A stretch of 64,000 bases of DNA from Collinsella aerofaciens (GCF_015555045.1 NZ_JADNJQ010000001.1:1-64000); one strand, 5' to 3'; shown: positions 40,169 through 48,966, counted from the first letter of the stretch. Program-made: numbers and translations. The notes: generated by a model from the sequence alone, not told the origin.

Positions 40169-40305
40169 CGCGCCTGCTTCTCGCCTTTCTGCTCGCTTTC
40201 CCGGTACGCCTTGACCAGCACGTCGCACATGTGGTCGAATGCCAGCTCGCGCGGCGTTTTGGGCTTTTCTGCCTGCTGCTTGGTGGGCGTCTGCTGTTCG
40301 GCCAT
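40165..40305 (-). CDS. 46-residue early phage protein
   Basis: The product begins MAEQQTPTKQQAEKPKTPRE and continues FDHMCDVLVKAYRE to the basic end GEKQAR. It abuts the Cro-like stop and overlaps the next gene (ATGA), so it is in a coupled series. Confidence 0.6.
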   Translation of the reverse strand: MAEQQTPTKQQAEKPKTPRELAFDHMCDVLVKAYRESEQKGEKQAR

Positions 40306-40512
40306 TTAGGCCACCGTCCTGTTCTCCGTAAGTCCAAGCAGGTAGTCTGCGGAGCAATGGAAAAGCTTCGTCATGGCTACGAGCTTCGAGCCGGGGATTT
40401 CACCGCCACTTTCGTAGCTAGCAACAGTGGCGCGGCTTTTGAGTCCGAGCTTCGTTGCCAAATCTTCTTGGCTAAGACCGATTCGAACTCGCTCGCTTGC
40501 GATCGGGTTCAT
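40306..40512 (-). CDS. Cro-like HTH regulator (XRE family)
   Basis: 68 residues from the ATG at 40512 (GGAGGTGC upstream). RIGLSQEDLATKLGLKSRATVASYESGG is the XRE helix-turn-helix. It is the first gene of the leftward early operon and faces the rightward repressor gene across three operators. Confidence 0.8.
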   Translation of the reverse strand: MNPIASERVRIGLSQEDLATKLGLKSRATVASYESGGEIPGSKLVAMTKLFHCSADYLLGLTENRTVA

Positions 40513-40645
40513 ATGCACCTCCATTTCACTATTTGTGAACTTCACAATTAGTGAATATAGAAGAACTTCTGACCTTTTGCAAGTAAGGAATTCACTATTT
40601 GTAAATTTTTTTGTACAATGTGCCTATAGAAGCAAGGAGGGCACA
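40513..40645. promoter_or_regulatory. lysogeny switch: divergent promoters with three operators
   Basis: Operators TTCAC-N5-GTGAA occur at 40525-40539 and 40541-40555, with a variant TTCAC-N5-GTAAA at 40591-40605. The leftward promoter is -35 TTGCAA (40582-40577), spacer 17, -10 TATATT (40559-40554). The rightward promoter is -35 TTCACT (40591-40596), spacer 17, -10 TACAAT (40614-40619). The operators overlap the leftward -10 or its downstream region and the rightward -35, as expected for a lambda-like switch. Confidence 0.8.
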
Positions 40646-40870
40646 GTGGGCACGCAATTCCGTCTCAAGGAAACAAGACTCAAGTATGGGAAGAAGCAGC
40701 CCGAAGTGGCCGCTGTTCTCGGTATAGGTGTTCCCGCTTACTCGATGATGGAAAGCGGGCAACGTGAAATCAATGGATCAAAGCTCATAAAGCTTGCAAG
40801 GTATTACGAATGCTCCGTTGACGAACTATTGGGTACGGGGCCTTGGGATACTGGCGAACGGAAGGAATAA
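40646..40870 (+). CDS. XRE-family repressor (CI-like)
   Basis: 74 residues from a GTG with AAGGAGG upstream. RLKYGKKQPEVAAVLGIGVPAYSMMESGQREI is a helix-turn-helix. It lacks a protease or oligomerisation domain, so induction may not be RecA-dependent. It is followed by a small gene and the integrase, the layout of a lysogeny operon. Confidence 0.75.
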   Translation: MGTQFRLKETRLKYGKKQPEVAAVLGIGVPAYSMMESGQREINGSKLIKLARYYECSVDELLGTGPWDTGERKE

Positions 40871-40873
40871 CAC

Positions 40874-41155
40874 ATGGGAATGTTCAACAAAAGCGCCGCT
40901 AAGAAGATGGCTAGCGATGCGGACGAGTTCATCGTGAGCGACGGGAAGGTTCACGCCCTCGTGTTCCAGGTCGCGGGCAAGGCCATGTATTCGACCGCCA
41001 CGCAGCTTGAGGACAAGGTTACCGAGCGCATCGACGGAACGTTGTCGCGCATCCAGGACAAAGGTTGTCAAGTCGTCGATGTCAAGATGGCCGTCAGCGC
41101 CAACACGCGCGACAGCGACATGATGCTGTACTCGTTTACCGTCTTATATAGGTAA
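40874..41155 (+). CDS. hypothetical lysogeny-operon protein
   Basis: 93 residues. A helical start (MGMFNKSAAKKMASDADEFI) and beta-rich remainder (FQVAGKAMYSTATQLEDKVTERIDGTL). No domain recognised. It lies three bases after the repressor stop, so it is expressed in lysogens. Confidence 0.55.
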   Translation: MGMFNKSAAKKMASDADEFIVSDGKVHALVFQVAGKAMYSTATQLEDKVTERIDGTLSRIQDKGCQVVDVKMAVSANTRDSDMMLYSFTVLYR

Positions 41156-41165
41156 AGAAAAAAAG

Positions 41166-41211
41166 AAGCCCCACGGGGTCACAGCGCTGCAACGCTGCCC
41201 GCGGGGCTTTT
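41166..41211 (+). terminator. terminator between lysogeny gene and integrase
   Basis: AGCCCC...GGGGCT stem with inner CGGG/CCCG pairs and a large loop, followed by TTTT. It lies just after 41155 and ahead of the integrase ribosome site. Confidence 0.7.
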
Positions 41212-41245
41212 CCAAAGAACCTCTGAAAGGAGGCCGTTTCATATT

Positions 41246-42685
41246 ATGCCAAAAACAGCGGTGATATACGCCCGCTTTTCATGCAACAAGCAGCGCGAGG
41301 CCTCGATAGACGACCAGCTGCGCGTGTGCCGCGACTGGTGCAAACGCGAGGGCTATGCCATCGCCGCCGAGTACTGCGACTACGCCATATCGGGCCGCAC
41401 CGACGACCGCCCCGAGTTCCAGCGCATGATAGCCAACGCGGGCGAATCCGACATAGTGCTTGTGTACATGATGGATCGCTTCTCCCGTGGGGAGTACGAC
41501 GCGCCCATATACAAGCGCGAGCTTGCCAAGAAGGGCGTGAAGCTCGTGTCGGCGCTTGAGGCCATACCCGACTCGCCCGAGGGCATCATCTACGAGAAGC
41601 TGCTGGAAGGCCTTGCCGCCTGCGAGTCGAAGAAGACCGCCATACGCACCAAGCGCGGAATGGAGGGCAACGCGCTCCGTTGCAAGACCAACGGCGTGCG
41701 CGTGTTCGGCTACCGCAAGTCGGAGGACGACGAGTACGAGATAGACGAGCATGACGCCGCGTTCGTGCGCGAGGCCTTCAAGCGGCGCATCAACCGCGAG
41801 ACCGTGAACTCGATAGCTCGGGACTTCGCCCAGCGAGGCGTGAAGACCTCAAACGGCAACCCGTGCGGCTACTCGATGGTTTACCAGATGCTCCACAACA
41901 GGCGCTACACGGGGCGCTACGAGTGGGGCGGCATAGTCAAGGAGGGCGGAATGCCAGCGATCATAGACGAGGTGACTTTCATGGACGCTCAGCAGGTGCA
42001 GGGAACCAAGAAGCGCTCTTCGGAGGACTGGGGCGATTTCGCCTTGGCTGGTAAGGCCATATGCGCCGGCTGCGGGCGAAACCTGCAGGGCGTGAGCGGG
42101 CGCGGGCGGCACAACGTCAAATACGAGTACTACAGCTGCGTTGACGGCTGCATGAGAAACGTTCGCCGAGAGGAGCTTGAGGGCGCTATCGTCGGTGCCC
42201 TACGCGAGCTGCTTTCCGACCGCGAGGAGGCCTTGAGGATAGCCCGCATGGTCGCCGACAGGGCAGACGGGGCGGAGATTGCCACAAGGCGAAAACAGGC
42301 GGCGGAATCCCTTTCAGCTGCGGAGCGCGGGCTGAAGAACATCCTGAACGCCATCGAGCAGGGAATCATAGCGCCGGGCGTGAAGGAGCGCATAGCCGAG
42401 CTTGAGCAGCAGAAGGCTCGCGCCAACTACGACCTACAGGTCATCCAGGAGCAGAAGATAGACCCGGAGCGCTTCGCGGACTTCCTGCAGTGCGGCGCGA
42501 AGCTCGATGACGCAACGCTATTGAAGGCGTTCGTATGGCAGGTGAGCGTATCCGACGAAGACGTGCTCGTGACACTGAACTACGACACGGAAAGCAACGA
42601 ACCCGCCAGACTTGACATCCAGCGGGTTCGAGGAAAATTGGAATGGTGCCCCCAGCGGGATTCGAACCCGCGATATCCACCTTGA
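41246..42685 (+). CDS. large serine integrase
   Basis: 479 residues. The resolvase domain starts VIYARFSCNKQREASIDDQ with the catalytic serine, and later has VLVYMMDRFSRG. A recombinase domain (FVREAFKRR, SMVYQMLHNRRYTG) and a zinc ribbon (CAGCGRN, CVDGCM) follow, then a coiled coil. The last residues (WCPQRDSNPRYPP) are encoded by tRNA-Glu DNA, so the C-terminus changes between integrated and free phage. The ribosome site AAAGGAGG is strong. Confidence 0.93.
   Translation: MPKTAVIYARFSCNKQREASIDDQLRVCRDWCKREGYAIAAEYCDYAISGRTDDRPEFQRMIANAGESDIVLVYMMDRFSRGEYDAPIYKRELAKKGVKLVSALEAIPDSPEGIIYEKLLEGLAACESKKTAIRTKRGMEGNALRCKTNGVRVFGYRKSEDDEYEIDEHDAAFVREAFKRRINRETVNSIARDFAQRGVKTSNGNPCGYSMVYQMLHNRRYTGRYEWGGIVKEGGMPAIIDEVTFMDAQQVQGTKKRSSEDWGDFALAGKAICAGCGRNLQGVSGRGRHNVKYEYYSCVDGCMRNVRREELEGAIVGALRELLSDREEALRIARMVADRADGAEIATRRKQAAESLSAAERGLKNILNAIEQGIIAPGVKERIAELEQQKARANYDLQVIQEQKIDPERFADFLQCGAKLDDATLLKAFVWQVSVSDEDVLVTLNYDTESNEPARLDIQRVRGKLEWCPQRDSNPRYPP
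42642..42661. other. attR core in the 3' end of tRNA-Glu
   Basis: Twenty bases shared with 268-287 and 457-476; eleven with 646-656. It covers the CCA end and acceptor stem of tRNA-Glu, so the tRNA stays intact after integration. Confidence 0.75.
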
Positions 42686-42720
42686 AAGGGTGGCGTCCTT
42701 GGCCGCTAGACGATGGGGAC
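42644..42720 (-). tRNA. tRNA-Glu (anticodon UUC) with encoded CCA
   Basis: Acceptor GTCCCCA pairs with TGGGGGC, then discriminator A and CCA. The anticodon arm is CCACC-CTTTCAA-GGTGG, giving anticodon TTC. The T arm is CGGGTTCGAATCCCG. It is transcribed leftward toward the prophage and overlaps the integrase 3' end. Confidence 0.95.
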
Positions 42721-42730
42721 AGCGGGAAAG

Positions 42731-42759
42731 AGTATAGCAGACTTTTTTAGCTGTTCACA
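42731..42759 (-). promoter_or_regulatory. promoter of tRNA-Glu
   Basis: Extended -10 TGCTATACT on the minus strand (-10 at 42736-42731) with GTGAAC about 17 bases upstream as a weak -35. Confidence 0.5.
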
Positions 42760-42773
42760 TATCGTTGGCAAAC

Positions 42774-42814
42774 TGAAAAACCACCACAAAGGTGCCTGTC
42801 CCCTTTGTGGTGGT
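42774..42814 (-). terminator. terminator of the MurT-GatD gene
   Basis: Long stem CCACCACAAAGG/CCTTTGTGGTGG (42781-42813) followed on the minus strand by TTTTTCAG. It sits eight bases after the coding region. Confidence 0.88.
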
Positions 42815-42821
42815 TGGGGCG

Positions 42822-44999
42822 TTAGGGGAGGAGCTTCATGGCGGCGTCGTGGGCGGCGTGCTCGTAGGTGTCGTCGAGGGGCTTGAGCGGCAGCAGGGCG
42901 GCGGCCTGTGCATCGCCACGGCGCTCGAGGGCATGGGCGATCAACCAGTCGGCGAGCTCGGGGTTCTTGGGCAGTGCCGGTCCGTGCAGGTACGTGCCGA
43001 TGACGCCCTTGTAGATGAGACCCTCAAAGCCATCGTCGCCGTTGTTGCCGGTGCCCGTGACGACGGACGTTCCGAGCGGCGTGGCCTCGGCGTCCAAAAG
43101 CGTGCGGCCACCGTGGTTCTCGAATCCCACAAAGGGCTCAGGTGCCAGATCGGTTTTGACGGCTACGTTGCCGATCAGGCGGTCGGAGCCGCGTACGGTT
43201 TCGGCGGCAATGACGCCCAGGCCCTCAATGCGATCGTCGCCCATGTAGTACGAACGGCCGAGCAGCTGATAGCTGCCACAGATGGCAAGCAGTGTGCCGC
43301 CGTCCTCAACATAGGCCGCGACCTTGTCTTTTTGGGCGAGCAGCTCGTGTGCCACGGCTAGCTGGTCGCGGTCGGAGCCGCCACCCATCATGACGATATC
43401 GGCATCGGTGAGATCGAGTGACTCGCCCATACGGACCTCGTCCACGCGCACGGGAATGCCACGCCAGGCGCAGCGGCGCTCGAGGGCGATGACGTTGCCG
43501 CCGTCGCCGTAGAGGTTAAGGGCATCGGGATACAGGTAGACGATGCGCAGCGGGCGCGAAAGCTCGACTGGCGCGATGCTGACAGGAAGAGCGCTGCCGT
43601 CGGCACGGGCTACGGCGCGCCCGGCAACAGCGTCGGCGGTGGCGCCTTTCAGCCCGTCGAGCTCCTTGACCAGCGGCGGGAAGGCCGTGTAGTTGGCGAC
43701 GGCGTAGAAGGTGTCATCGGCGGCCTCGTCTGCCACGGCGCCAATTGCCTGCGCGACGTCCGAGATAATCGCGGCATCGATGCCGGCGTACTTGAGGCGT
43801 ACCTGCATGTCGTGCGCGCGCGTGCCTCCGGCAAAGGCGACAAGACCCGGCGTGTCGGCGATGCGCTCAAAGTCGACGTCGTAGATCCACGATACATCGT
43901 GGCCGTCGGCATCGTTGTCGTTGAGGAAGAAAGCGCAGAGTCTGCCGCCTGCCGTCTTGATGGACTGGATTTGTCGATCGAAGCCTACGGGATTCTTAGC
44001 CAGGTTGGCCTCGACGGTGCGGCCGGCGATATCCCAGCGGCCCATGCGTCCGCCGGCGGGGACGTAGGCATCGAGCGTGGGCTGCAGGTGCGCCGTATTC
44101 ACGCCTAACTCATGTGCGGCAAAGAATGCAGCGGCAACGTTGTAGACCATGTACAGGCCGTTGTAACGCGTGACGATGTGTGCGGCTGGCGCGCTGGAAT
44201 CAGATCCAAACACCAGGTCAAAACCATAGCCGTCGCAGCCGAGCTCCACGCCCGTCACGCGACGGACAAGCGCAGGGCGGGCCCAGCCGCACGAGGGGCA
44301 ATGGTAGGCGCCGAGCTGGCCGTATTGCACGTAGTCATACTCCAGCGGCGCGTTGCACTGTGAGCAAAAACGTGAGTCGCTAATACGGTCGGACTCGGTG
44401 TTGGTGGCGCCGTCGATGCCAAAGGCAATACTCGCGTTGGGAACGCGCGCGGCAATCGAGGCGCACAGCGGGTCGTCGGCGTTGTAGATAAGCGTTGTTG
44501 TCGGCGAGAGCTCCAACGCATGGGCGATGACCTCCTGGGTGTGATCGATCTCGCCATAGCGATCCAGCTGGTCGCGGAACAGGTTGAGCAGCACAAAGTA
44601 CGTCGGCTTGAGCTTGGGCAGAACGCGCACGGTGTAGAGCTCATCGCATTCAAAAACGCCCACGCGCTTGCCGCTGTCAGCGTGCTTAAGGCCGCCGCGG
44701 GCCTCGAGCAGAGCACCTACCACACCAGGCTCCATATTGTTGCCGGCACGGTTGCACACCACGGTAGCACCGCTGGCAGCAACGGCATCGGCGATGAGGT
44801 TGGAGGTGGTGGTCTTGCCATTAGTGCCGGTGATCACCACGCTGCGGTCGACCAGGCTCGCGAGGTCGCTTAGCAGCTCGGGGTCGATTTTCATGGCGAT
44901 GCGGCCGGGAAGCACGCCACCCTGGCGTTTGAGGACAGAGCGCAGTCCCCAGCGAGCGATATCGCTCGAGGTGCAGGCAAGAGATGAGCGGAAGTTCAT
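42822..44999 (-). CDS. MurT-GatD fusion: lipid II isoglutaminyl synthase
   Basis: 725 residues, about the sum of MurT (about 450) and GatD (about 245). The MurT part has the P-loop GTNGKTTT, a zinc ribbon (CSQCNAPLEYDY..CPSCGW), and the DUF1727 end (VSWIYDVDFERIA). The GatD part starts near residue 490 (LRIVYLYPDALNLYGDGGN), with nucleophile in LAICGSYQLLG and histidine in IGTYLHGP. Together they amidate the D-Glu of the lipid II stem peptide. Usually these are two genes; fusion removes the need for complex assembly. TTAGGA precedes the ATG. Confidence 0.93.
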   Translation of the reverse strand: MNFRSSLACTSSDIARWGLRSVLKRQGGVLPGRIAMKIDPELLSDLASLVDRSVVITGTNGKTTTSNLIADAVAASGATVVCNRAGNNMEPGVVGALLEARGGLKHADSGKRVGVFECDELYTVRVLPKLKPTYFVLLNLFRDQLDRYGEIDHTQEVIAHALELSPTTTLIYNADDPLCASIAARVPNASIAFGIDGATNTESDRISDSRFCSQCNAPLEYDYVQYGQLGAYHCPSCGWARPALVRRVTGVELGCDGYGFDLVFGSDSSAPAAHIVTRYNGLYMVYNVAAAFFAAHELGVNTAHLQPTLDAYVPAGGRMGRWDIAGRTVEANLAKNPVGFDRQIQSIKTAGGRLCAFFLNDNDADGHDVSWIYDVDFERIADTPGLVAFAGGTRAHDMQVRLKYAGIDAAIISDVAQAIGAVADEAADDTFYAVANYTAFPPLVKELDGLKGATADAVAGRAVARADGSALPVSIAPVELSRPLRIVYLYPDALNLYGDGGNVIALERRCAWRGIPVRVDEVRMGESLDLTDADIVMMGGGSDRDQLAVAHELLAQKDKVAAYVEDGGTLLAICGSYQLLGRSYYMGDDRIEGLGVIAAETVRGSDRLIGNVAVKTDLAPEPFVGFENHGGRTLLDAEATPLGTSVVTGTGNNGDDGFEGLIYKGVIGTYLHGPALPKNPELADWLIAHALERRGDAQAAALLPLKPLDDTYEHAAHDAAMKLLP

Positions 45000-45044
45000 G
45001 AAGCCGTTCCTAACATAGATGACATGGTCGGGGCGATCGCGTCG

Positions 45045-46088
45045 CTAAAAGCCGTAGCGGCGCGCAAATTCCTGGGCAAGCTGCGATACGTCTTCGCAGG
45101 CGTTGGCCCAGGGGGCAAAGTCGGGGGTGTCCGAGATAATGCCGTCGGCTTCCCAAACCGCCTGGTGCGAGAGGTCCCAGGGGTCGCGCGGCTCGGGTCG
45201 GCAGGGAAGGTACGGTGTCTGGTACATGGGATTCAGCAAGAAGAATGCGCCGCCCTCGCAGCGGTTAGCGAACTCACGCAGCGCACGCACCGCCGGACGC
45301 ATCTTGTTCGTTTTGAACAAGAGGATTGTGCGGGCGAGCAGGTACCAGGGGGAGTTCTCGAGTGCATCGGCTCCCACCTGTTCCTCGAGCTGGTGGGCCA
45401 GGGCAAAAAAGCCGTCTTGGTCTTCCAGACGAGCGAGGGCGAGCAGCACGGTGCCTGCGGCCCGGGTGGGATAGCCTTCTGCCTTAAGGACGCGGCGGGC
45501 GTAGTTGGCGGCAGCACGGTAACGAGCGCTCGCCATGCACAGCTGCGAGATGGCCTCGAGCGTGTGGAGCCACCCGATAAGGGCCGGCTCGCTCACGGTA
45601 AGGTCTGCCGCGGTGACACCGTCGGCCAAAACATTATTGGCCCAGTAGTGCGGGGCTTCCATGTCGAACCCGGGCACGCTTTGCTGCAGGTAATCGGCCG
45701 TGGTCGCCTCGAGCTTCATCAGGTCACCCAGGCAGGCGTCAACGGGCGTGTCGGCCAGGATGATGGCGAGCAGCTGCGCGTCGACGGCCAGTGCATCGAC
45801 GTGGACAATTTTGAGCAGCTCATCGCGCATGTCGTCGAACAGGCGATTACGCGTCTGTTCGAACTCCTCGTCACTGCCCATGTCCTCGATGCGATGGAGC
45901 TCGTCGAGCAGGTGGCGATGAACACCGGCATAGGACAGCAGTGCCTGGGCATGCTCGGTCTGCGCATACTTATGAGGGTTGACGCTCACGTCGTTATGGA
46001 CAAGCTCGCGTGCTGCATCGGTGAGTTCGGGGTGCGACGCCAGATAGGTGCGCTCCAGGTAGGCGGGGATGTAGACGCTCGGATCCAT
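45045..46088 (-). CDS. TPR-like helical protein
   Basis: 347 residues, almost wholly helical, with repeated Ala/Leu patterns such as YAQTEHAQALLSYAGVH and ARYRAAANYARRVLKAEGY, resembling tetratricopeptide repeats. No catalytic motif. It starts one base inside the upstream stop (TAATG), so the two TPR-like genes form an operon and may interact. Confidence 0.6.
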   Translation of the reverse strand: MDPSVYIPAYLERTYLASHPELTDAARELVHNDVSVNPHKYAQTEHAQALLSYAGVHRHLLDELHRIEDMGSDEEFEQTRNRLFDDMRDELLKIVHVDALAVDAQLLAIILADTPVDACLGDLMKLEATTADYLQQSVPGFDMEAPHYWANNVLADGVTAADLTVSEPALIGWLHTLEAISQLCMASARYRAAANYARRVLKAEGYPTRAAGTVLLALARLEDQDGFFALAHQLEEQVGADALENSPWYLLARTILLFKTNKMRPAVRALREFANRCEGGAFFLLNPMYQTPYLPCRPEPRDPWDLSHQAVWEADGIISDTPDFAPWANACEDVSQLAQEFARRYGF

Positions 46089-47164
46089 TAGAGGTCTCCT
46101 CCCTTAAACGGCAAACCCTGCTCGGCCGCCCGCAGTATGCGCTCATCGATTTGGGAACGCACGATATCGTTGGTGGCGACCCAGGCGGCAAAACTGGCGT
46201 TGTCGGGGGCGCCCAGGCCCTCCTGCAGTACCGGCGTCGCCTCGGACAGCGCAAGGACAAGTTCGTCGGTGGAGCCCACACCCACGTTGACGCGGGCATA
46301 GACGCCATCGGGAAACTCGGTTTGGAAGTAGAGTGCCTCGGCTGCGTGCGGACACGAGCGCGCAAGGATGCGCAAATAGTGCTCGGCGCCCTCGTAGTCC
46401 AGCTCGCGCCAGGCAGCGCTCATCAGCGCGATGAGCGTCCACGGGTCCAAGTCGCGCTCCGCATCCTTGGGACGACGGCGCAGCGGCGTGTTGGCGAGAT
46501 AGGGGACGGAGTGGGCAGAGCGAAAGCGCTTGAGCTCCTCGGCGGGGTATTCGAGCTTTGCCATGGCGAGCATCGCGGTGTGGCGGACACCGGCGGGGTC
46601 GTTGGGCGCAAAGTCGAGGCTGCGGTTTGCGGCTTCGAGCGACATGCGATAGCGGCCGCTAATGAGCGCGCGTGACGCAAGGGCGGCAAGCCAGCGCAGA
46701 TAGGGGCGGCGCGTAAGGTCGCCTGCGGCCTCACGCTCGTAGGGGTCCTGCGCCGAGGCGATTTTGAGCGCCAGGTCATGCTCCACCTCGTCGCACTTGG
46801 ACACCAGATACTGCACGTATTCCTCGTTGGATTCGGCGGTGAGGGCGGTCAGCATGCGCTGAGCGTCCCAGTTGGTGGGGTCGAGCGCGGCTGCCTCGCG
46901 GAGCATGTTCTCGGCAGCTGCCTCTTCCTGCTCTGCCTGGGTATCGTCAGGGATAAAGGGAATGCGGTAGTCGACAGCCTCGACCACCTTGGCAATGAGG
47001 TGCCCGGCGCGGTCGCGGTCGTGCACGATGAGCGGTGCGGGGTTGCGGGTGAATTGTTCCATCAGATGCTCTACGGCGGCAGCGTCGGTGAGCGGGATAT
47101 TGTCGCGGCGCAAGGCCTCAAGAACGAGGCGATGGCAATCCTCTTGAATGGGATCGAATGCCAT
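46088..47164 (-). CDS. TPR-like helical protein
   Basis: 358 residues from the ATG at 47164 (AAAGGAGG upstream). TPR-like segments include ALASRALISGRYRMSLEAANRSLDFAPNDPAGVRHTAMLAMAKL split over several repeats, and YEGAEHYLRILARSCPHAAEALYF. Similar in style to the following gene. No function assigned; a scaffold role is possible. Confidence 0.6.
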   Translation of the reverse strand: MAFDPIQEDCHRLVLEALRRDNIPLTDAAAVEHLMEQFTRNPAPLIVHDRDRAGHLIAKVVEAVDYRIPFIPDDTQAEQEEAAAENMLREAAALDPTNWDAQRMLTALTAESNEEYVQYLVSKCDEVEHDLALKIASAQDPYEREAAGDLTRRPYLRWLAALASRALISGRYRMSLEAANRSLDFAPNDPAGVRHTAMLAMAKLEYPAEELKRFRSAHSVPYLANTPLRRRPKDAERDLDPWTLIALMSAAWRELDYEGAEHYLRILARSCPHAAEALYFQTEFPDGVYARVNVGVGSTDELVLALSEATPVLQEGLGAPDNASFAAWVATNDIVRSQIDERILRAAEQGLPFKGGDL

Positions 47165-47664
47165 GGGGCCTCCTTTGCTGCGGTTAGGGTTCAAATGTTT
47201 CTATATAAAGTTCTAGTTTACCCGCATGTGGCACAACGGGGGTGCCGCACTTGGACTTGCACCTTTGCACCACGAAGACGGATGTCGCACAAATGTCGGC
47301 ACCTTGGACGACCGAGTGGTATCACGGTGCCGCAAACGGTCGATTTTTGGCGGCGAACGGTGCATATTTTGGAGGGGCACGGTCCTGCCCGGGATATGTA
47401 GTCAACCTTGATAAAACGTTTGCCCAGCTTGGGAGTATGAATGCCGCACAAGGGTCTTCAGGGATAGAAAAAACGTTTCATCATTGGCGGCTTTAGGTGA
47501 ATAACTGACCAACCAGAACGGTAAAATAGTGTTTGTCTGAGCGTTGAGACGTTTAGACATCGCGCATTGTCATCGCCGGCAACGCGCAAACCGGTCCTAA
47601 CGGAGCCAATTGGGTGCTCCGTTATATACGCAAGTCTAAGAGGGGCTTGTTTAGGAGGCACAGT
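47165..47664. promoter_or_regulatory. intergenic control region before the alcohol dehydrogenase
   Basis: About 500 bases with no gene between divergent operons. A hairpin AACGGAGC/GCTCCGTT (47599-47623) lies in the leader 40 bases before the start codon, and a -10-like TAAAAT is at 47522. The leader hairpin could control expression, but no named riboswitch was recognised. Confidence 0.45.
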
Positions 47665-48888
47665 ATGGGACGTTTTACCAATCCTCGCGATCTGTACTTT
47701 GGTGAGGGCGCTCGCCACGAGGTGAAGAACCTCAAGGGTAAGAAGGCCATCATCGTTTCTGGCGGCAGCTCTATGCGCCGCGGCGGGTTCCTGCAGGACG
47801 TTGAGGCCGACCTCAAAGAGGCCGGCATGGAGGTCAAGCTGTTCGAGGGCGTCGAGTCCGATCCCTCCATCGAGACCGTCATGAAGGGCGCAGCCGCTAT
47901 GCGCGACTTCGAGCCCGACTGGATCGTTGCTATCGGCGGCGGTTCGCCCATCGATGCTGCTAAGGCCATGTGGGTCTTCTACGAGTATCCCGAGGAGTCC
48001 TTCGACAACATTATCCAGCCGTTCAGCTTCCCCGAGCTGCGTCAGAAGGCTCACTTCTGCGCCATTTCCTCTACCTCCGGCACCGCTACCGAGGTCACCG
48101 CATTCTCCGTCATCACGGATTACGAAAAGGGCATCAAGTACCCGCTGGCCGACTTCAACATCACCCCTGATGTCGCCATCGTCGACCCCGAGCTCACCTA
48201 CACCATGCCCGCCAAGCTGTGCGCTCACACCGGCATGGATGCTCTGACCCACTGCATGGAGGCCTACGTTTCCACCTGCGCCTCTATGTTCACCGACGCC
48301 AACGCTCTGCACGGCATCCGCGAGATCGTCGAGTGGCTGCCCAAGTCCTATGCTGGCGACCATGAGGCCCGTCAGCACATGCACGAGGCTCAGTGCATCG
48401 CCGGTATCGCCTTCTCCTCGGGCCTGCTGGGCATTGTTCACTCCATGGCTCACAAGACCGGTGCTGCCTTCGAGAACGGCCACATCATCCACGGTGCTGC
48501 TAACGCCATGTACCTGGGCAAGGTCATCCAGTGGAACTCCAAGGATCCCCGTGCTGCCGAGCGTTACGCTTACGTGGCCAAGGAGATCCTGCACCTTCCC
48601 GGCGAGACCAACGAGGAGCTCATCGCTGCACTCGTCCAGAAGATTCGCGACCTCAACGACCAGCTCAACATTCCGCAGTCCATCAAGGATTACGCGAATG
48701 GTGGCGTGAAGGTCGACGCCGAGAACCCGCAGATGGTTTCCGAGGAGGAGTTCCTCGCCAAGCTGCCCGAGATTGCCGCGAACGCCGAGCAGGACGCCTG
48801 CACGCCCGAGAACCCGCGTGAGACCAAGGCTGCCGACTTCGAGAAGATCCTCAAGGCCTGCTACTACGACACCGACATCGATTTCTAA
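47665..48888 (+). CDS. iron-dependent alcohol dehydrogenase
   Basis: 407 residues from ATG 47665 (TTAGGAGG upstream). It is a type III Fe-ADH: nucleotide site IGGGSPIDAAKAMW, then STSGTATEVTAFSVIT, and metal ligands in CAHTGMDALTHCMEAY, IVHSMAHKTGAAF and NGHIIHG. It would reduce aldehydes to alcohols with NAD(P)H to rid the cell of reductant in fermentation. A terminator follows. Confidence 0.92.
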   Translation: MGRFTNPRDLYFGEGARHEVKNLKGKKAIIVSGGSSMRRGGFLQDVEADLKEAGMEVKLFEGVESDPSIETVMKGAAAMRDFEPDWIVAIGGGSPIDAAKAMWVFYEYPEESFDNIIQPFSFPELRQKAHFCAISSTSGTATEVTAFSVITDYEKGIKYPLADFNITPDVAIVDPELTYTMPAKLCAHTGMDALTHCMEAYVSTCASMFTDANALHGIREIVEWLPKSYAGDHEARQHMHEAQCIAGIAFSSGLLGIVHSMAHKTGAAFENGHIIHGAANAMYLGKVIQWNSKDPRAAERYAYVAKEILHLPGETNEELIAALVQKIRDLNDQLNIPQSIKDYANGGVKVDAENPQMVSEEEFLAKLPEIAANAEQDACTPENPRETKAADFEKILKACYYDTDIDF

Positions 48889-48909
48889 TCGACTCTTGTT
48901 ATCGCAACG

Positions 48910-48950
48910 AGGGGCTCCGCACGCATCTGTACGGAGCCCCTTTCTTTTTT
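48910..48950 (+). terminator. terminator of the alcohol dehydrogenase
   Basis: Stem GGGGCTCCG/CGGAGCCCC followed by TTTCTTTTTT. Confidence 0.9.
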
Positions 48951-48966
48951 AGAGAATGGGATAGTT

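Larger units (their letters stand above)
646..42652. mobile_element. complete siphovirus-like prophage (about 42 kb) carrying a DGR
   Basis: The borders are the shared core at 646-656 and 42642-42652, the latter within tRNA-Glu. Between them are integrase, a lysogeny switch, replication, packaging, head, tail and lysis modules in normal phage order, with no obviously broken structural gene. The capsid is of the lambda gpE type, the tail tube of the TP901-1 type, and a long tape measure is present, all indicating a long non-contractile tail. A diversity-generating retroelement sits between the tail and lysis modules. The left border could instead lie at one of the earlier core copies (268 or 457). 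Confidence 0.85.

Noticed and set aside
47458-48594. 378-residue minus-strand frame
   Set aside because: Antisense shadow of the iron alcohol dehydrogenase.
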